Shown in pieces: positions 61,888 to 64,000 of a stretch of 64,000 bases of DNA (position 1 is its first letter; every line of letters starts with the position of its first letter). The notes beneath the pieces were generated by a model. It did no database searches, had not been told where the DNA came from, and saw only the letters and a program-made list of their open reading frames with translations. This DNA comes from Mesorhizobium_K quangtriensis (lineage in GTDB: Bacteria; Pseudomonadota; Alphaproteobacteria; Rhizobiales; Rhizobiaceae), in NCBI RefSeq assembly GCF_040081925.1, contig NZ_JBEBMF010000003.1:720336-784335 (forward strand), given 5' to 3'. The position numbers and the translations under genes are program-made.

Positions 61888-62010
61888 ATGTCCGAGTTTT
61901 CCGGTATCTTGAATTTATTGCTTATCGTCACAGCGTTCATGACGTCGTGCAGCCCTGAGACCATGCAGTCCGAGCAACCGTCTGTCGCGCCGTTGTTCTC
62001 GCAACAATAG
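61888..62010 (+). CDS. Small 40-residue membrane or lipoprotein-like ORF
   Basis: A 40-residue peptide with an N-terminal hydrophobic stretch (GILNLLLIVTAFMTSC) ending in a cysteine, resembling a short lipobox, followed by a polar tail rich in Ser, Gln and Pro. The ATG follows AGGGGG, 7 bases upstream. A strong Rho-independent terminator starts 12 bases after its stop, which makes expression likely. Nothing in the sequence tells the function. It lies between eno (divergent) and the PRC-barrel gene (convergent). Confidence 0.6.
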   Translation: MSEFSGILNLLLIVTAFMTSCSPETMQSEQPSVAPLFSQQ

Positions 62011-62021
62011 TGTCTTGACGC

Positions 62022-62057
62022 AAAGGCCCTGCCGGCTTGCGCCGGCAGGGCCTTTTT
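62022..62057. terminator. Rho-independent terminator after the small ORF
   Basis: A perfect 15-base-pair GC-rich stem (arms 62022-62036 and 62041-62055) with a four-base loop TTGC, followed by T's on the plus strand and preceded by A's. It ends the 40-residue ORF transcript and may also end the convergent PRC-barrel gene, which stops at 62097. Confidence 0.88.
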
Positions 62058-62096
62058 CGCTGGATGATGCAGCCGAGGCCGCTCCGAGCGAAAATC

Positions 62097-62465
62097 TCAC
62101 CAGTACGGATCGACCTTGTAGTAGTCGTAGGATGCGTCGCGCGCGACGGTGCCGTCCCCCTTCGTCAGATCGTTGATCGAATAGGACGGTGCGGCCTCAA
62201 GCTGTTCCTTCGTGAAGGGCACGACATAGCCGCCTTTGTCCTCATCGTAGTCGAGAGAGGACCACGGAATGGCGTGGTATTTTTCGCCAATGCCGAGGAA
62301 GCCGCCAAAGCCTATCACGGCGAACATGATGCCGTTCGACATCTTCTCAAGCATGACGTCTTCAATCGAGCCAATGCGGTCGCCAGCCGTGTTGTAGACG
62401 GCGGTGCCGATGACGCGCGAGGCGGTGATCGCGTTGGTATGGCCGCCGGGTGTCTGCATGTTCAT
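62097..62465 (-). CDS. PRC-barrel domain protein
   Basis: A 122-residue protein with one PRC-barrel domain: ASRVIGTAVYNTAGDRIGSIEDVMLEK near residue 15 (in overlapping parts), then GFGGFLGIGEKYHAIPWSSLDYDEDKGGY near residue 53. PRC-barrels are found in photosynthetic reaction centres, RimM and many stress-linked proteins of Rhizobiales; here the function is unknown. ATG at 62465 has GGAGA upstream in the rev-comp sequence. Confidence 0.85.
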   Translation of the reverse strand: MNMQTPGGHTNAITASRVIGTAVYNTAGDRIGSIEDVMLEKMSNGIMFAVIGFGGFLGIGEKYHAIPWSSLDYDEDKGGYVVPFTKEQLEAAPSYSINDLTKGDGTVARDASYDYYKVDPYW

Positions 62466-62543
62466 TGGGACATCTCCTCGTCGTGGGAAGTACGAGGAAA
62501 ATGGTTGTGGACAGCGAAGGTTCCGGCTGCCTCAAGAAATCGC

Positions 62544-63374
62544 CTATGCCGCCTTGGCGATACGATCTAGCGCGATCAGCTTTTCAAGCAGGGCAGGCAG
62601 ACCCTTCAACGGCACCATATTGGGGCCGTCGGAAGGCGCGTTGTCCGGGTCCTCATGGGTCTCGATAAAGACCCCAGCAACGCCGACGGCCACCGCCGCG
62701 CGGGCCAGCGTCGGCACGAAGCGTCGATCGCCACCAGAGGTCGTGCCCTGCCCGCCCGGCTGCTGCACGGAGTGCGTCGCGTCGAAGATCACAGGCGCGC
62801 CGATCTCTCCCATGATCGGCAGGGCCCGCATGTCGGAGACAAGCGTGTTGTAGCCGAAGGAAGCGCCGCGCTCGGTCACCAGCACGTTCGGGTTGCCGGA
62901 GCCGGTCACCTTGGCGACCACATTCTTCATGTCCCACGGAGCTAGGAACTGCCCCTTCTTGACGTTGACCACCTTGCCGGTCTTCGCGGCTGCGACGAGC
63001 AGGTCGGTCTGCCGCGACAAGAACGCCGGTATCTGCAGCACGTCGACGACGTCAGCCACGATCGCGCACTGTTCCTCGGTATGTACATCGGTAAGGATAG
63101 TAACGCCGAGTTCCTTGCGCAGGTCGGCGAATACCGGCAAGGCGGCATCGAGCCCCGCTCCGCGGGACGTACCCAGCGACGAGCGGTTCGCCTTGTCGTA
63201 GCTCGTCTTGTAGACAAAGCCGATTCCCAGCTTCGACGTGAGTTCCTTGAGCTTGCCGGCCATGTCGAAGGCATGGCCGCGCGATTCGAGCTGGCACGGG
63301 CCCGCAATCAGGGCCAGCGGCGCGGCGTTGGAAAACGACGCCTCGCCAATTGTAACGGTCTTGTTGGGGGTCAT
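62544..63374 (-). CDS. kdsA: 3-deoxy-8-phosphooctulonate synthase
   Basis: A 277-residue enzyme making KDO-8-phosphate from arabinose-5-phosphate and PEP, for lipopolysaccharide. Motifs: PLALIAGPCQLESRG near residue 18, FVYKTSYDKANRSSLGTSRGAG near residue 46, ILTDVHTEEQC near residue 92 and DATHSVQQPGGQGTTSGG near residue 190. The start at 63374 gives MTPNKTVTIGEASF; open frames extend to 63416 without support. It is leftward, 121 bases downstream of tRNA-Trp. In many alphaproteobacteria kdsA is near eno; that is kept here. Confidence 0.96.
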   Translation of the reverse strand: MTPNKTVTIGEASFSNAAPLALIAGPCQLESRGHAFDMAGKLKELTSKLGIGFVYKTSYDKANRSSLGTSRGAGLDAALPVFADLRKELGVTILTDVHTEEQCAIVADVVDVLQIPAFLSRQTDLLVAAAKTGKVVNVKKGQFLAPWDMKNVVAKVTGSGNPNVLVTERGASFGYNTLVSDMRALPIMGEIGAPVIFDATHSVQQPGGQGTTSGGDRRFVPTLARAAVAVGVAGVFIETHEDPDNAPSDGPNMVPLKGLPALLEKLIALDRIAKAA

Positions 63375-63495
63375 GCCAAAGCCTCGCGAAACGGTGTCGC
63401 CGGCCATGTGCATCAATTCAGCCCGGGCTTCAAGCGGCTGCCGCGCAAGGCTTCGCCATCGGGAGAACGCGCGATTGTTTGAACTGTATGGTCGG

Positions 63496-63571
<76 letters not shown>

Positions 63572-63648
63572 AGGCGCGGACGCGTACATTTCACAAAGCC
63601 TTGGCGGTTTCAAGGCCTCTTCCGCCGTTTGGTCGGCAGCGCAAACAA

Positions 63649-63672
63649 AAAGGGCGGCCGAAGCCGCCCTTT
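63649..63672 (-). terminator. Rho-independent terminator downstream of tuf
   Basis: On the minus strand a perfect ten-base-pair stem with a UUCG tetraloop (stem arms 63649-63658 and 63663-63672) is followed by TTTTTGTTT. It lies between tuf and tRNA-Trp, so most tuf transcripts end here and the tRNA probably has its own start or depends on read-through. Confidence 0.82.
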
Positions 63673-63692
63673 CCTATCGATGTTTTTCTACT

Positions 63693-63724
63693 ACTCGATG
63701 ATGGAAGCGACGATGCCGGCGCCG
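63693..63724 (-). repeat. 32-base copy of the tuf 3' end
   Basis: Identical to 63803-63834 inside tuf, shifted by exactly 110 bases. On the minus strand it encodes GAGIVASIIE followed by a TAG stop (63691-63693), where tuf itself has TGA. It looks like the last ten codons of a second tuf, left after a recombination or duplication event. Confidence 0.85.
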
Positions 63725-63800
63725 CGTGCAAATCGCGCTTGCGCGCCATCTGCACCACTTACGTTGCCGTCGGCGGCTTTCGGCATGTCGCCATCATCGA

Positions 63801-64000
<200 letters not shown>

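Noticed and set aside
63375..63495. secE between tRNA-Trp and kdsA
   Set aside because: The 121-base gap has no membrane-protein frame; secE is absent here.

Overview
The window reads as chromosomal DNA of a high-GC alphaproteobacterium of the order Hyphomicrobiales (Rhizobiales), most like the Phyllobacteriaceae (Mesorhizobium, Aminobacter, Aquamicrobium or similar). Pointers are a bacterial phosphatidylcholine synthase, the ntrB-ntrC-ntrY-ntrX-dat-hfq-hflX-mazG block, a fused ispDF, a PDH operon whose E1-beta subunit carries its own lipoyl domain, RNase E with an acidic insertion in its S1 domain, and a 46-base palindrome after mazG that resembles a dispersed repeat of this group. The species cannot be named from the sequence alone.

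Layout. 1-7.8 kb: quinone oxidoreductase (cut by the left edge), pcs, a UbiH-type monooxygenase, an AEC carrier, hspQ, an IalB-like protein, an orphan YejA-like binding protein and a FrnE-type thioredoxin-fold protein. 7.8-24.8 kb: rne with a long leader, a cytochrome c, an ACT protein, mfd, sdhE, recG, a DUF502 protein, a low-GC P-loop protein that looks inserted, glmS, glmU, an SGNH hydrolase and a CcdA-type protein. 24.9-37.7 kb is the accessory part. Two divergent CUT2-type sugar ABC systems lie back to back. One is linked to a YdjC/ChbG deacetylase and a DegT aminotransferase, the other to a Gfo/Idh dehydrogenase. A LysR regulator divergent from an NTF2-like/SDR pair follows, then a small membrane protein.

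37.8-48.8 kb: mazG, hflX, hfq, a class IV D-amino-acid aminotransferase, the NtrYX and NtrBC two-component systems, and a dus gene. 48.9-59.8 kb: ispDF-cinA, then a leftward run of pdhA, a small membrane protein, pdhB, pdhC, a membrane protein, an SGNH hydrolase, lpdA, a GlsB-like protein, lipA, a COQ10/RatA protein and a GNAT protein. Making the PDH complex, its E3 subunit and lipoate synthase from neighbouring genes is coherent. 60-64 kb: a DivIC/FtsB-like protein, eno, a 40-codon small gene with its own terminator, a PRC-barrel protein, kdsA, tRNA-Trp(CCA), and the 3' end of tuf at the right edge.

Most of the window is housekeeping DNA. The items most worth a second look are: the bipartite transport and amino-sugar cluster at 24.9-35 kb; two tandem 19-base repeats upstream of ntrY that contain NtrC-like and NtrX-like half-sites; an 11-base inverted repeat between the LysR gene and its divergent target; a 32-base copy of the tuf 3' end downstream of tuf; and the small gene next to eno. 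No CRISPR array, insertion sequence, prophage or obvious defence system was seen.
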